The notes: generated by a model not told the origin, from the sequence alone. A stretch of 64,000 nt of DNA from Candidatus Kuenenia stuttgartensis (GCA_945875585.1 CAMCLK010000001.1:104657-168656), one strand, 5' to 3'. Counted from the first letter of the stretch, positions 45,807-55,014 are shown. Made by a program: numbers and translations.

Positions 45807-47687
45807 TTATCGTCCTTCGATCAGCTTCAGTACCTGAAGCGCGCATGCTTCGGGGTTGTCCTTGCTGGTGTCGATGACCAATTCGGCTGCTACCGGTGGT
45901 TCATAGGGGCTGTCGATTCCCGTGAAGTTTTTCAACTCCCCGCGCCGCGCCTTGGCGTACAACCCCTTCACATCGCGGCGTTCGCACTCGGCCAGCGGGG
46001 TATCGACATGAACTTCGATAAATTCGCCCGGCTCGAACAGTTCACGAGCTGTCTGACGGTCTGCGCGGAACGGCGAGATGAAGCTGACCAGCACAATCAG
46101 GCCGGCATCCACCATCAATTTCGCCACTTCGCCCACGCGCCTTAGGTTTTCCACACGGTCGGCTTCACTGAAGCCCAGATCGCGGTTCAGACCATGGCGG
46201 ACATTGTCGCCATCGAGCATGTAGGTGTGGCGCCCATCAGCATGCAGGCGCTTTTCCAACATGTTGGCAACCGTAGACTTGCCAGATCCCGATAGTCCGG
46301 TGAACCATATGCAACGCGGCGTTTGGTGCTTCAACATCGCGCGTTGAAGCTTGCCTAGTTCAAGTGCCTGCCAGTGGATATTGCTTGCTCTGCGCAGCGC
46401 GAAATCCACCATGCCGGCGCCAACCGTAGCGAAGGTCAGCCTGTCGATGAGAATGAATCCACCCAAGATCCGATTGGTCGTGTATGGTTCAAACACCACC
46501 GGTTGGCTGGTAACCAGCGTGGCCACTGCGATCTCGTTCAGGTTCAGCACCTTTGCCGCAAGATGGGCGCCGGTGTTCACATCTTCCCGGTGCTTGATCT
46601 CCATCACCGTCGCGGTGATTTCCTTGGCGTGAACCTTCATCCAGTACGACCGTCCGGGAACCATCGGTTCCTCGGCCATCCACAGAATGCGTACCTGAAA
46701 CTGATCAGCAACTTCTGGGGGGGCATCGGCGGCGACAATCAAGTCGCCTCGGCTGACATCCACCTCGTCGTTGAGGGTCAATGTAATCGAGGCGCCCGCC
46801 TCGGCTTCAGATAGCTGCTCTTCCCAGAAATCAATGCTGCGCACCGTGGTGGTACGCCCGGAGGGAAGAACGCGCACAGCGTCGCCCGGCCGAACCTTGC
46901 CTTCTGCGATGCGTCCGCAGAAACCCCGGTAGTTCAGATTGGGTCGATTGACCCACTGCACGGGAAGGCGGAACGCCTCGCGTGCCGCCGTATGGCTTAC
47001 ATCAACAGTGTCTAAATGTTCAAACAGAGTCGGGCCGGTATACCAAGGCATGGCTTCGCTGGTTTTCAGCACATTGTCGCCATGGATGGCTGCCAGAGGA
47101 ATCGCCTGAAGGGTATCAAGCGTGGCATCCTTGGCGAAGACTCGGTAGTCCGCTTCAATGCGGTTAAAAACCGCCGCATCGTAACCGACCAAATCCATCT
47201 TGTTGACGGCCAAAACAATGTGACGAATGCCCATCATGGTGACAATGCGATGGTGCCTGCGGGTTTGAGGCAATATGCCCTTGCGAGCATCAATCAACAG
47301 AATCGCCAACTGCGCCGTGGAGGCACCGGTAGCCATGTTGCGTGTGTACTGCTCGTGACCGGGTGTGTCGGCAACAATGTATCGCCGCCTGTCGGTTGCG
47401 AAAAACCGGTAAGCGACATCAATGGTGATGCCCTGTTCACGCTCGGCTTCCAGGCCATCCACCAGCAACGCGAAATCGATCTTCTCGCCTTGGGTGCCAT
47501 AACGTTTTGAATCGCTTTCCAGCGCCTTGAGCTGGTCGTCGAAAATACATTTCGACTCATACAGCAGCCGGCCGATCAGCGTACTTTTGCCATCGTCAAC
47601 GCTACCGCAGGTGATGAAGCGCAGCGTCTCTTTCTGTCGCTGTTCCTCCAAATACTCCACGATATTTTTGGCATGCAACTGGTCCAT
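45807..47687 (-). CDS. cysNC: Fused sulfate adenylyltransferase large subunit / APS kinase
   Basis: A 626-residue fusion. Residues ~1-425 are the CysN GTPase: P-loop [26 protein letters not shown] and EF-Tu-like beta domains. Residues ~445-626 are APS kinase (CysC): P-loop [25 protein letters not shown] and ISPFRADR. With CysD it makes APS from sulfate and ATP, and CysC phosphorylates APS to PAPS. PAPS serves sulfate assimilation or sulfate-group transfer. The start shares one base with the cysD stop. No cysH or cysIJ is in the window. Confidence 0.96.
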   Translation of the reverse strand: MDQLHAKNIVEYLEEQRQKETLRFITCGSVDDGKSTLIGRLLYESKCIFDDQLKALESDSKRYGTQGEKIDFALLVDGLEAEREQGITIDVAYRFFATDRRRYIVADTPGHEQYTRNMATGASTAQLAILLIDARKGILPQTRRHHRIVTMMGIRHIVLAVNKMDLVGYDAAVFNRIEADYRVFAKDATLDTLQAIPLAAIHGDNVLKTSEAMPWYTGPTLFEHLDTVDVSHTAAREAFRLPVQWVNRPNLNYRGFCGRIAEGKVRPGDAVRVLPSGRTTTVRSIDFWEEQLSEAEAGASITLTLNDEVDVSRGDLIVAADAPPEVADQFQVRILWMAEEPMVPGRSYWMKVHAKEITATVMEIKHREDVNTGAHLAAKVLNLNEIAVATLVTSQPVVFEPYTTNRILGGFILIDRLTFATVGAGMVDFALRRASNIHWQALELGKLQRAMLKHQTPRCIWFTGLSGSGKSTVANMLEKRLHADGRHTYMLDGDNVRHGLNRDLGFSEADRVENLRRVGEVAKLMVDAGLIVLVSFISPFRADRQTARELFEPGEFIEVHVDTPLAECERRDVKGLYAKARRGELKNFTGIDSPYEPPVAAELVIDTSKDNPEACALQVLKLIEGR

Positions 47688-48580
47688 CAGAAATACCCTT
47701 CCTGTTTTTTCTTTTCCATCGAGCCGGGCTGATCGCTGTCGATCAGACGCCCTTCGCGCTCCGAGCTGACGGTGTTGAATGTCTCGGCAATGATCTCTTC
47801 CATGGTGGTGGCTGGGCTTTCAATGGCCGCGGTCAGCGGATAGCAGCCCAGCGTGCGGAACCGAACCATGCGCATTTCTGGTATTTCACCCGGTTCCAAT
47901 GGCATGCGGTCGTCGTCCACCATGATCCACATACCACCCCGCTTCACCACGGGTCGCTTGGCCGCAAAGTACAGCGGCACGATGGGGATCTTTTCCACAT
48001 GCAGGTACTGCCAGATATCGAGTTCGGTCCAGTTGGAAATGGGAAACACACGAATCGATTCGTCCGGGCGGGTGCGCGTGTTGTAAAGATTCCACAACTC
48101 AGGTCGCTGCGATTTAGGATCCCACCGGTGCCCAGCCGAGCGGAACGAGAAAACGCGTTCCTTGGCCCGCGATTTCTCCTCGTCGCGGCGCGCGCCACCA
48201 AACACAACATCAAAGCCGTGCATGTCGAGCGCCTGACGCAACGCTTGGGTTTTCATCACATCGGTGTGGTAGTTGGAACCGTGGGTGAACGGGTTCACAT
48301 TCTGCTTCAGCCCTTCCGGGTTGGTATGGGTCAGCAGTTCCATGCCCGATTCTTCAACCATTCGGGCCCGATGCGCGTACATCGCCTGGAATTTCCAAGT
48401 GGTATCGACGTGCAGCAACGGAAACGGTGGCGGCGCCGGGTAAAACGCCTTCCGCGCCAGATGCAGCATTACCGATGAATCTTTGCCGATCGAGTACATC
48501 ATGACTGGCTTGCGGGCACCTGCCACGGCCTCGCGGATAATTTCAATCGCTTCGGCTTCAAGCTGTTGGTAGTGGTTCAT
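47687..48580 (-). CDS. cysD: Sulfate adenylyltransferase small subunit
   Basis: A 297-residue PP-loop ATPase: [20 protein letters not shown] holds the P-loop, and family segments [35 protein letters not shown] and [16 protein letters not shown] follow. It is the catalytic partner of CysN. ATG 48580 ([14 protein letters not shown]) is the usual start; an eight-codon extension is less likely. It is the first gene of the cysD-cysNC operon. Confidence 0.96.
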   Translation of the reverse strand: MNHYQQLEAEAIEIIREAVAGARKPVMMYSIGKDSSVMLHLARKAFYPAPPPFPLLHVDTTWKFQAMYAHRARMVEESGMELLTHTNPEGLKQNVNPFTHGSNYHTDVMKTQALRQALDMHGFDVVFGGARRDEEKSRAKERVFSFRSAGHRWDPKSQRPELWNLYNTRTRPDESIRVFPISNWTELDIWQYLHVEKIPIVPLYFAAKRPVVKRGGMWIMVDDDRMPLEPGEIPEMRMVRFRTLGCYPLTAAIESPATTMEEIIAETFNTVSSEREGRLIDSDQPGSMEKKKQEGYF

Positions 48581-48984
48581 GGCTGCTTTCGGTAAACGGG
48601 CCAAAACCCAGTTTTACTACAAGGGCTGTTAGTAAGACCATAGGAGTGGGGCGTGCGTAATCAACGGCGACAAGCATTCTTGCCAACTCCGACATGTGTT
48701 GAGATATCGCAGATTATGCTGTTGATTCTTAAGAATCTATCTGAATAGCGATCGGTATTACCAGCTAGATTGGGAAAGCGCTGCCAAGGTATCGTGCGCC
48801 TGATCGAGAATGAAATCAAACGTTCTTGTACCACAAAGATCAACAGGCCCAACCTGGAAGAGTGCTATCGCAGAATTGAGACCGGCGGATAACCCAAGTG
48901 TGCGAACTGGGCGAAGCATTATGCATCAACCCCGTTTCATGAAACGCACGGAAGTTCATTCCAGTGGAATGTGGTGCTACAGAC
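48581..48984. other. Intergenic region upstream of cysD
   Basis: These 404 bases lie between the YHYH gene stop and the cysD start, both leftward. No protein-like frame, tRNA or recognisable SAM riboswitch is seen on the minus strand. The perfect 14-base palindrome GATTCTTAAGAATC at 48724-48737, about 145 bases before cysD, is the only conspicuous element and could be an operator. Confidence 0.5.
48724..48737. promoter_or_regulatory. 14-base palindrome upstream of cysD
   Basis: GATTCTTAAGAATC is a perfect palindrome in a local AT-rich patch and is the most symmetrical site in this intergenic region. A dimeric regulator site is plausible but nothing in the window identifies the regulator. Confidence 0.3.
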
Positions 48985-50145
48985 CTAGCGCCTTTTTCCG
49001 CCAGAACGCCTGAATTCCTGTGCCCGCTCGGGCTTGCCTTCCGGACCCGACATTGTGAATGTCCATGTTTCGTTGCCATCGGAACCGTACCGCCATGTAT
49101 GGGCTTGCCCATTCAAGGTGTAGGTCAGCGCGCATTCGCCCTTGGCCGGGTCGCCCGTGAAATTGGTAATGACAGCCCCACGCAACGGTTGGCCCGGAGG
49201 TCGCATGGGCGCATCGCGTGGTTGCGGTTCAATTTGGTCTCCACGCACGGTGACCTTGCCCCGCATGCCACCATTGATGTAAGGATATGTGCGCGTTGAA
49301 TAATACTTATAACCATCTTCTTCCGCGCGCCCATTGAGATCGTCCAAGTCGTTCGGTTCCTTGCCTTCCGCATCGGTGTAACCGAATATCGGATAACCAT
49401 CGAGCGCGTAGGCAATGGGCTTCCCTTTGCCTACCACCTTTTCCAAGTGTACCGGCGCCATGTGGTAGTGGTAATCGTCGCCACGGCCGCAATGTCCGCC
49501 AAAGTCATCAAGTTCTCCGGCTAGGTATGTGTCTTCCTTGCGGTTGTTCAGGGCATTGAATATCGGCACACCGTTCACCGCCAAGGCGATGGCGCCACGA
49601 AACAGTGACGTGCGCGCCGATACAGGTCTGTCTGCCTTCACTGGTTTCAGCGGGATGCGCCAGGCGTTGCTGCCGGAATAAGGCTGAGGCAACGGCACCT
49701 GCTGCTGCCAAGACTTGATTCCCACCATCATGGGGTGATCAGGCAAACCATCGGAGCTCACTAAAAGATATTGGGCATCCCAGTCGATGCTGACACGTGG
49801 CTTGAATGCGGCAAAGTGCCGCGCGATCGCTGGCTCCACGGCTGATTTTTCCTCTCTTGGTTGCGCAGAACAACCAGCCGCCAGCAGCGCCAGTCCCGGC
49901 AAGGCCAGCATCGCACCCAAACCGAGGCGACCTTTGCCCACCAACGCGACCGCTGTCAGGCATAACATTCCCGATGCCACCAGCAGAGCCCATGGTTCGG
50001 CCGGACTGGCGCTGCTTGCGACCTCATCAACCAGATCAGATACCTCGTGCCGGTGCCACGAATGCGCTGTGCAATTTGAAGCTGTGCCAATCATGATGCC
50101 AATCACAATGACCGGCAGGATCTGTTGGCAATGGCCCCTAACCAT
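48985..50145 (-). CDS. YHYH-domain protein, membrane-associated
   Basis: A 386-residue protein whose C-terminal two thirds are a YHYH domain: GVPIFNALNN, HCGRGDDYHYHMAP, AYALDGYPIFGYTD and CALTYTLNGQAHTWRYGSDG. The domain is found on secreted proteins of unknown function. The first ~95 residues are odd: a signal-like helix, a second helix (WALLVASGMLCLTAVALV) and then a lipoprotein-like MLALPGLALLAAGCSA. The true start could therefore be Met79 (position 49911), giving a lipoprotein, or the protein has three N-terminal helices. The ATG at 50145 overlaps the upstream TIM-barrel gene by eight bases. Confidence 0.85.
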   Translation of the reverse strand: MVRGHCQQILPVIVIGIMIGTASNCTAHSWHRHEVSDLVDEVASSASPAEPWALLVASGMLCLTAVALVGKGRLGLGAMLALPGLALLAAGCSAQPREEKSAVEPAIARHFAAFKPRVSIDWDAQYLLVSSDGLPDHPMMVGIKSWQQQVPLPQPYSGSNAWRIPLKPVKADRPVSARTSLFRGAIALAVNGVPIFNALNNRKEDTYLAGELDDFGGHCGRGDDYHYHMAPVHLEKVVGKGKPIAYALDGYPIFGYTDAEGKEPNDLDDLNGRAEEDGYKYYSTRTYPYINGGMRGKVTVRGDQIEPQPRDAPMRPPGQPLRGAVITNFTGDPAKGECALTYTLNGQAHTWRYGSDGNETWTFTMSGPEGKPERAQEFRRSGGKRR

Positions 50146-51049
50146 GGGTAATGGTCCTCATGGCTGGAAACGCGCGGGTAGCCGCAAGAAACGGGTCGTA
50201 TCCCGGTACCGACCAGACCTGTCGGCTTACTTCCACACAGATCGGCCCGCGGTACTTGCTTTCGACGAACAAGGCACGCAACGCTTTCAGATCGAGGCCG
50301 CCTTCGCCCGGCAGCACAAATTGCAGCTGGCGATTGTTGATGACAGTTTCTTTAACATGAATAAAACGCGTCAACGGGCCTAAAACCTTCCATGATTCCG
50401 CAATACCCGGCATGCGGTGCTGGAAGTGGCTGGGGTCGAATGCGGCTACTACCCGCGGTGATTTCGACTGGCTTATCAAACCCGCCAAGGCCTTAGCATC
50501 GTCAAATGCCTGCATGCGGTGCGGTTTTAGGGCCAGTGTGCCGCCCTCTTTGGCCAACACAGTTTCAACTCTGCCCAAGCGGTCGAGGTGCACATTCAGC
50601 CGTTTGGGAAGGTCTCCCGGCTTGCCACCCAGAACCGTTTCCAAAATGGGCGGTGACTTCTCGTTCAACTGCCGGGCCATGGCGCAGGCGCGTGCGAGCA
50701 GCGCCAGATTGCGAACAAAGGTTTCTTCCGCAATATCGAGCGGAAGATCCAGCATCAGTCCCACCGGAACCATATTCCGACTGGCCAAAGACTCTCGTAT
50801 TCCCTTCACCTGCCCGGCTGTCAATCGCGTGGGATCGGTATCCCAGCCCGGCAGGCACACCAGCTCCACACCCCCATAACCTGTGGATTTCAGGTGATCG
50901 AGCGCTTTGTCGAGCGGAACATCTTTCATGCCGTAAAGGCTGAATGATGGTGCAGACAGCGCTTCATCAGCAGCGGCAATTGACAGCGCCCCTAGGCCTG
51001 CAAGAGCGCCCAAGGCTACCCGGCGGGTTGGGTTCAGCGGCATGGCCAT
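50138..51049 (-). CDS. Xylose-isomerase-like TIM-barrel protein, exported
   Basis: A 303-residue sugar phosphate isomerase/epimerase family protein. The N-terminus PTRRVALGALAGLGALSIAA is a Tat-like signal, followed by the barrel: SFSLYGMKDVPLDKALDHLK, GYGGVELVCLPGWD, LALKPHRMQAFDD, VAAFDPSHFQHR and GPICVEVS. These strands carry the His, Glu and Asp residues usual for a metal site. ATG 51049 is used; ATG 51043 is equally possible. It is divergent from efp and upstream of the YHYH gene, with which it overlaps. Confidence 0.88.
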   Translation of the reverse strand: MAMPLNPTRRVALGALAGLGALSIAAADEALSAPSFSLYGMKDVPLDKALDHLKSTGYGGVELVCLPGWDTDPTRLTAGQVKGIRESLASRNMVPVGLMLDLPLDIAEETFVRNLALLARACAMARQLNEKSPPILETVLGGKPGDLPKRLNVHLDRLGRVETVLAKEGGTLALKPHRMQAFDDAKALAGLISQSKSPRVVAAFDPSHFQHRMPGIAESWKVLGPLTRFIHVKETVINNRQLQFVLPGEGGLDLKALRALFVESKYRGPICVEVSRQVWSVPGYDPFLAATRAFPAMRTITHG

Positions 51050-51164
51050 GGCACAGCTCTCTGGTCTTATGGTGATGTCATGTCTTTCCAACGAGGCCCG
51101 GGTATCCTATCCTATTCTCATGTTGACCGGGCTCAAGCTCGTCGAAACGTCTGGAGGCTGGATT

Positions 51165-51734
51165 GTGCCGATTGAATACAGCGAAGTGCGCAAGGGAATG
51201 GTTATCGTTGGCGAGGACAAGCAACTCTACACCGTGGTGGATCGCAATCTGCACACGCCAGGCAACTGGCGCGCCATCCTGACCCTCAAAATGAAGAACC
51301 TGAACACTGGCGCGGTGACCATCAACCGTTTCAAGCCAGAAGACAAGGTCGAGCAAGCCTATCTCGACAATCGCCCCATGCAGTATCTGTACAAGGAAGG
51401 CGATGACTTTGTTTTCAGCGATATGGAAACGTTCGATACCTACAATCTCAACAAAGATTGGGTAGGCGACACCATCCTGTATCTCAAGGAAAACGACAAC
51501 TGCACGGTCGTGCTGTACGAAGGCAAGCCGATCAGCCTTGAACTCCCCGCCACCATAGACCTGAAGGTCATCGAAACCGAACCATCGCTTAAAGGCGCCA
51601 CGGCGGCGGCCCAGCACAAACCAGCCACGCTGGAAACGGGCCTCAAGGTCAACGTGCCTGCCTTCATTGGTGCCGGTGAAATCATCACGGTCGATACCCG
51701 CACCGGTGAATACATGAGCCGCAAGAAAGACTGA
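51165..51734 (+). CDS. efp: Elongation factor P
   Basis: A 189-residue EF-P that relieves ribosome stalling at polyproline stretches. The start is GTG 51165, giving MPIEYSEVRKGMVIV, with GGAGG seven bases upstream; the long open frame before it is not EF-P-like. Domain I ends in HTPGNWRAILTLKMKNL; domains II and III follow, with TLETGLKVNVPAFIGAGEII and VDTRTGEYMSRKKD. At the tip of the loop the residue aligned with modified Lys34 or Arg32-type sites is Asn34 (PGNWRA rather than PGKGQA). It is followed by a strong terminator. Confidence 0.95.
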   Translation: MPIEYSEVRKGMVIVGEDKQLYTVVDRNLHTPGNWRAILTLKMKNLNTGAVTINRFKPEDKVEQAYLDNRPMQYLYKEGDDFVFSDMETFDTYNLNKDWVGDTILYLKENDNCTVVLYEGKPISLELPATIDLKVIETEPSLKGATAAAQHKPATLETGLKVNVPAFIGAGEIITVDTRTGEYMSRKKD

Positions 51735-51759
51735 TGCCTTGACGGCATTATGCTGAATC

Positions 51760-51788
51760 AAAGCGGGCCCAACCGGGCCCGCTTTTTT
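51760..51788 (+). terminator. Rho-independent terminator of efp
   Basis: AAAGCGGGCCC and GGGCCCGCTTT pair perfectly over 11 base pairs around an AACC loop, and the right arm continues into T6. It lies 25 bases past the efp stop. Confidence 0.95.
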
Positions 51789-51833
51789 ATTGGTTTCCAT
51801 CTTTTGTGTCAGTGTTTTGGGAGGGCCGATTGC

Positions 51834-52985
51834 ATGAACCGTATCCTGTTCCGCTTCACACTGGTTCTGTTGGTGGCTTGCGCGCTGCGGTCACACCTTT
51901 TTGCTCAGGTTGCGCAGGGACCATTAACAAAGCCTTTGGCTCCATTTGTGGAAAAACACACGCTGGCAGGTGCTGTTGTTCTGGTTGCCAACAAAGACAA
52001 AACAATCGCGGTGGAATCTGTCGGCTTTTCCGATATCGCGGCGGGCAAACCGATGGCCAACAACGCCATGTTCTGGATCGCCTCGCAGTCGAAACCCGTC
52101 ACGGCCACGGCACTGATGATTCTGGTGGATGAAGGCAAGGTGAAACTCGATGATCCTATCGAAAAGTACCTGCCCGAGTTTAAAGAGCTGAAAATTACCG
52201 ATAAAAATGACGAAGGCCGCGCCGTGCTCAAGGCCCCGGCTCGATCCGTCACCATCCGCGATTGCCTCAACCACACCAGCGGCATGCCGTTCAAGTCCGC
52301 CGCGGAAGAACCCACGCTCGACGCTCTTTCCCTGGCAGCCGGTGTTCGCAGCTATGCCAAAACCTCGTTGCAAACCCAGCCGGGCACAAAATATCAGTAT
52401 TCCAACGCCGGCATCAACACGGCGGGGCGCATTGTCGAAGTTGTCAGTGGCATGCCTTTCGAGGAGTTTCTCGACAAGCGCCTGTTCCAGCCCTTGGGCA
52501 TGACCGACACCACCTTCTGGCCCAACGGCGAGCAGGTCAAGCGTTTGGCGCTCTCGTACAAACCAAACGCCGCCAAGGACAATCTGGAGCCTATCCGCAT
52601 CGGCCAGTTGCGTTATCCACTTACCGACCGCGCCCGCGGCCCCATGCCAGCAGGCGGCCTGTTTTCCACGGCGGAAGACATGGCTGTTTTCTGCCGCATG
52701 GTGCTCAATGGTGGCACATACAAAGGCAAGCGCATTCTCTCGGAAGAATCGGTCAAGGCCATGACAACCCGCCAAACGCCCGCATCCATGAAGGAAAGCT
52801 ACGGCCTCGGCTGGTCAGCAGGAGGAAACACCTGCGGCCACGGCGGCGCCCACTCCACCAGCATGAATATCGATTTCAAACGCGGTCTGGTAACCATCTA
52901 CATGGTCCAGCACGCTGGCTTCCCCGGTGACGGCGCTCAATCGAGCGGCGCCTTCGAAAAGGCCGCTGCTGGTCTGGTGAAGTAG
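51834..52985 (+). CDS. Serine hydrolase of the beta-lactamase/esterase type, exported
   Basis: A 383-residue class C beta-lactamase-like hydrolase. The signal peptide is residues 1-25 (LVLLVACALRSHLFAQ). The active site has SxxK in ASQSKPVT (Ser84, Lys87), YSN (Tyr189-Asn191) and the late HGG in CGHGGAHS. This set is shared by esterases, D-aminopeptidases and penicillin-binding proteins, so the substrate is open. The start at 51834 follows GGAGGG; upstream in-frame codons cross the efp terminator and are rejected. Confidence 0.92.
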   Translation: MNRILFRFTLVLLVACALRSHLFAQVAQGPLTKPLAPFVEKHTLAGAVVLVANKDKTIAVESVGFSDIAAGKPMANNAMFWIASQSKPVTATALMILVDEGKVKLDDPIEKYLPEFKELKITDKNDEGRAVLKAPARSVTIRDCLNHTSGMPFKSAAEEPTLDALSLAAGVRSYAKTSLQTQPGTKYQYSNAGINTAGRIVEVVSGMPFEEFLDKRLFQPLGMTDTTFWPNGEQVKRLALSYKPNAAKDNLEPIRIGQLRYPLTDRARGPMPAGGLFSTAEDMAVFCRMVLNGGTYKGKRILSEESVKAMTTRQTPASMKESYGLGWSAGGNTCGHGGAHSTSMNIDFKRGLVTIYMVQHAGFPGDGAQSSGAFEKAAAGLVK

Positions 52986-52993
52986 CAGGCGAG

Positions 52994-53013
52994 CATGGGG
53001 CGTAAGCCCCATG
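52994..53013. repeat. GTAA-capped GC palindrome
   Basis: CATGGGGC, loop GTAA, GCCCCATG: an eight-base-pair perfect stem with a GNRA-type tetraloop, nine bases past the serine-hydrolase stop. A shorter relative, GGGGTGTAAGCCC, sits directly at the last sulfatase stop (37873-37885). No T-run follows. It may be a REP-like element or a 3'-end stabiliser. Confidence 0.5.
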
Positions 53014-53079
53014 AGCCACTTTCGCAGTACTAAGGGCGCGAAGCTTATTCTGTAATGTTTTGATATTGTTGTTTTCAGA

Positions 53080-53188
53080 CCCGCGCGACTGAGTAATGGG
53101 CTTCATACAGACTTCAGAATTCGAAGCCATTGCATTATCGCGCAGGTTTATGCCAGGGATTCTGTGGCCCCTTACTCAGTCGTGCGGG
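53080..53188. repeat. Fold-back (MITE-like) element
   Basis: The 21-base ends CCCGCGCGACTGAGTAATGGG (53080-53100; inner part GCGACTGAGTAA) and its inverted partner at 53168-53188 pair except at two positions, enclosing 67 bases that contain a smaller hairpin (CTTC-AGAATTC-GAAG). The whole folds into one long stem. It resembles a miniature inverted-repeat element, though no second copy is in the window and no clear target duplication abuts it. Confidence 0.45.
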
Positions 53189-53372
53189 GCTCTTCGGTGT
53201 AGCAGGGTTGCGGCGCGCTAGGATTAAAAAAGAAACTCATTTGCTCGTGCGCCGCTATCGCTTGTTCACGAGTAACAGACGGGAAATCTTCTAAAAACTC
53301 CGACAAGAGTGGAGGAGTTTGGGCTTGCGGTTCAATAATTAGTGAATGTTTTGATATTCTAGGAGCCCCCAA
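53172..53372 (-). pseudogene. Remnant of a DUF433-type antitoxin
   Basis: The 66-codon minus-strand frame (from a TTG) contains LLSEFLEDFPSVTREQAIAA, which matches the C-terminal helix pair of DUF433 proteins ('eeilEdyPhLt.e.v.aAl.y'). The N-terminal half of the domain is absent, replaced by ISKHSLIIEPQ, whose coding sequence contains a repeat copy. DUF433 proteins act as antitoxins to PIN-like DUF5615 toxins; no partner is visible. It reads as a broken gene within a repeat-rich gap. Confidence 0.4.
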
Positions 53373-53385
53373 CGTGAGTTGGGGG
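53366..53385. repeat. GTGA-capped GC palindrome
   Basis: CCCCCAAC, loop GTGA, GTTGGGGG: a perfect eight-base-pair stem with a GNRA-type loop, flanked by AGGAG and TGCAAC. It resembles the element at 52994 in design (GC stem, GNRA loop) but not in sequence. It lies 36 bases from the stop of the convergent polyprenyl synthase gene. Confidence 0.5.
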
Positions 53386-53421
53386 GTGCAACAGCCAGTT
53401 ACGTTAAGACCTCAAAACCTC

Positions 53422-54441
53422 TCAACAATCCCTCGCCAACGCCTTATCGGCAGACCCCAACAGGGCTTGGCGGTAAGGCGTGGCGGGTAAAAAGCTGATC
53501 GCTCTTTTGGCGCGCGCCACGTGATCGCGGGCGCGGTCGTTGGCAAAATCGATGGAGCCAGCGGCATCGAGAAGGCGTCGCAGGTTCGCCCGATCGTTCG
53601 ATGAACCTAACTGCCTCAGCAACTCTTCCCGCTGAGCGCCCTTCAACGTGGAAAGCGCGTGAATCAGCGGCAACGTTGCCTTACCCTGATCCAAATCGGT
53701 GCCCAGCGATTTGCCCGTGCGGGTTTCCTCACCAACCAGATCCAAAAGGTCGTCGGCAATCTGGAACGCCATGCCCAAGTTGCGGCCGTAGGCATCAAAG
53801 GCTTGGCATTCCGCATCTGGCCGGCCACAGATCAGCGCGGCTAGGCGCGCCGTGGCAGCGATCATTTCAGCCGTTTTCCCCTCGATCATGTCTTGGTAGG
53901 CGGTTTCTGATATGTTCCAGTTTCCGGCTTCCAAGCTTTGCTGAATCTCGCCCTGACAGACCTTGCGAGCGGTCATGGCTACTTCACGGTTAAGTCTTGG
54001 GTCGCCCACGCTGGCTGTCAGTTCAAACGCGTGGCTGAACAGGAAATCGCCCAGCAACACCGCGGCCTGATGGCCCCAGCGCGCATGGATGGCTGGCACG
54101 TGCCGACGCGTGTCGGCATTGTCGAGAATATCGTCGTGCACCAGCGAGGCGGTGTGCATCAGTTCGATGGCAGCGGCCAAATCGATGTGCGCTGGCTTGA
54201 CAGGGCCCGAGGTGCGAGCCACCAGAAGCGCCAGCAACGGACGGAAACGCTTGCCACGGTACTGGGCGACATGGTCGATGATGCCACGCAAGCGCTCTGG
54301 CCGGCGGGACAAAACCTCCTCAATACGCGATTCAACACCGGCCATCTCGGCGCCCACGAGGTCGCGGGCGTTGCTTTCCAGTGCAGGCAGGTATGTTGTC
54401 GTGTTAACCACAGCTAAAGACGTCTCGAGTGCGGTAGACAT
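53422..54441 (-). CDS. Long-chain polyprenyl diphosphate synthase
   Basis: A 339-residue trans-prenyltransferase that extends an allylic diphosphate with isopentenyl units for quinone or carrier lipids. The first Asp-rich motif is LVHDDILDNADTRR (Asp103-Asp107) and the second AFQIADDLLDLVGEE (Asp230-Asp234); GKRFRPLLALL and GDFLFSHAFEL are also family marks. Chain length cannot be read reliably, but the small residues before the first motif suit a C35-C50 product, as in IspB/HepT. It stands 30 bases downstream of moaC's stop region, in the same direction. Confidence 0.92.
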   Translation of the reverse strand: MSTALETSLAVVNTTTYLPALESNARDLVGAEMAGVESRIEEVLSRRPERLRGIIDHVAQYRGKRFRPLLALLVARTSGPVKPAHIDLAAAIELMHTASLVHDDILDNADTRRHVPAIHARWGHQAAVLLGDFLFSHAFELTASVGDPRLNREVAMTARKVCQGEIQQSLEAGNWNISETAYQDMIEGKTAEMIAATARLAALICGRPDAECQAFDAYGRNLGMAFQIADDLLDLVGEETRTGKSLGTDLDQGKATLPLIHALSTLKGAQREELLRQLGSSNDRANLRRLLDAAGSIDFANDRARDHVARAKRAISFLPATPYRQALLGSADKALARDC

Positions 54442-54471
54442 TTGGCACCGTAGGAGAAAGGGGTAGACTTT

Positions 54472-55014
54472 TCAGCCTTGATCCTCGCGGCGGAAAACGC
54501 TTGAGCGTCCTCCGGCCTTTCCCTCCAACCGTATTGCCTCGACCACCATAACTTTATCCACGGCTTTGGTCATGTCGTAAACGGTAAGAGCCGCCACACT
54601 CACCGCTACCAACGCTTCCATTTCCACCCCGGTTTTGGCTGTGGCTCGCGCCGTGGCCTCAATCCGCAGCAGGTCTGGCAATTCGGGCGAAAACAGTACT
54701 TCCACCGCATCCAGTGGCACGATATGGCACAGTGGAATCAGGTCTGGCGTTTTCTTCGCCGCCATGATTCCAGCCAAGCGAGCCACCTCAAGAACATCGC
54801 CTTTGGCCAAGCCGCGGTTAAGGATCAGCTGCAATGTTGCGGGAGCCATGCGGATCTGGCCGCTGGCACGCGCCATACGCACGGTAACGGGCTTCGCGCC
54901 CACATCCACCATACGGCTGCCTTGCGCGCCAAAGTGCGACAGTGGCGAACCGTCTGAGTTAGTACCGGGGAATGGCAGGATCCACCTCCAGGCTGTACGC
55001 CTCGATGCCACCAT
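54472..55014 (-). CDS. moaC: Cyclic pyranopterin monophosphate synthase
   Basis: MoaC converts the MoaA product to cyclic pyranopterin monophosphate in molybdenum cofactor synthesis. The conserved core is LSHFGAQGSRMVDVGAK, DLIPLCHIVPLDAVEVLF and TGVEMEALVAVSVAALTVYD with MTKAVDKVM. No ATG, GTG or TTG lies just ahead of LSHF, where MoaC normally begins. ATG 55014 gives 180 residues but overlaps the rhodanese gene by 56 bases; an unusual CTG start at 54942, or loss of the first residues (ATG 54912), are alternatives. Confidence 0.88.
   Translation of the reverse strand: MVASRRTAWRWILPFPGTNSDGSPLSHFGAQGSRMVDVGAKPVTVRMARASGQIRMAPATLQLILNRGLAKGDVLEVARLAGIMAAKKTPDLIPLCHIVPLDAVEVLFSPELPDLLRIEATARATAKTGVEMEALVAVSVAALTVYDMTKAVDKVMVVEAIRLEGKAGGRSSVFRREDQG

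Noticed and set aside
48581..48984. Possible SAM riboswitch before cysD
   Set aside because: No aptamer-like core or expression-platform terminator was found on the minus strand.
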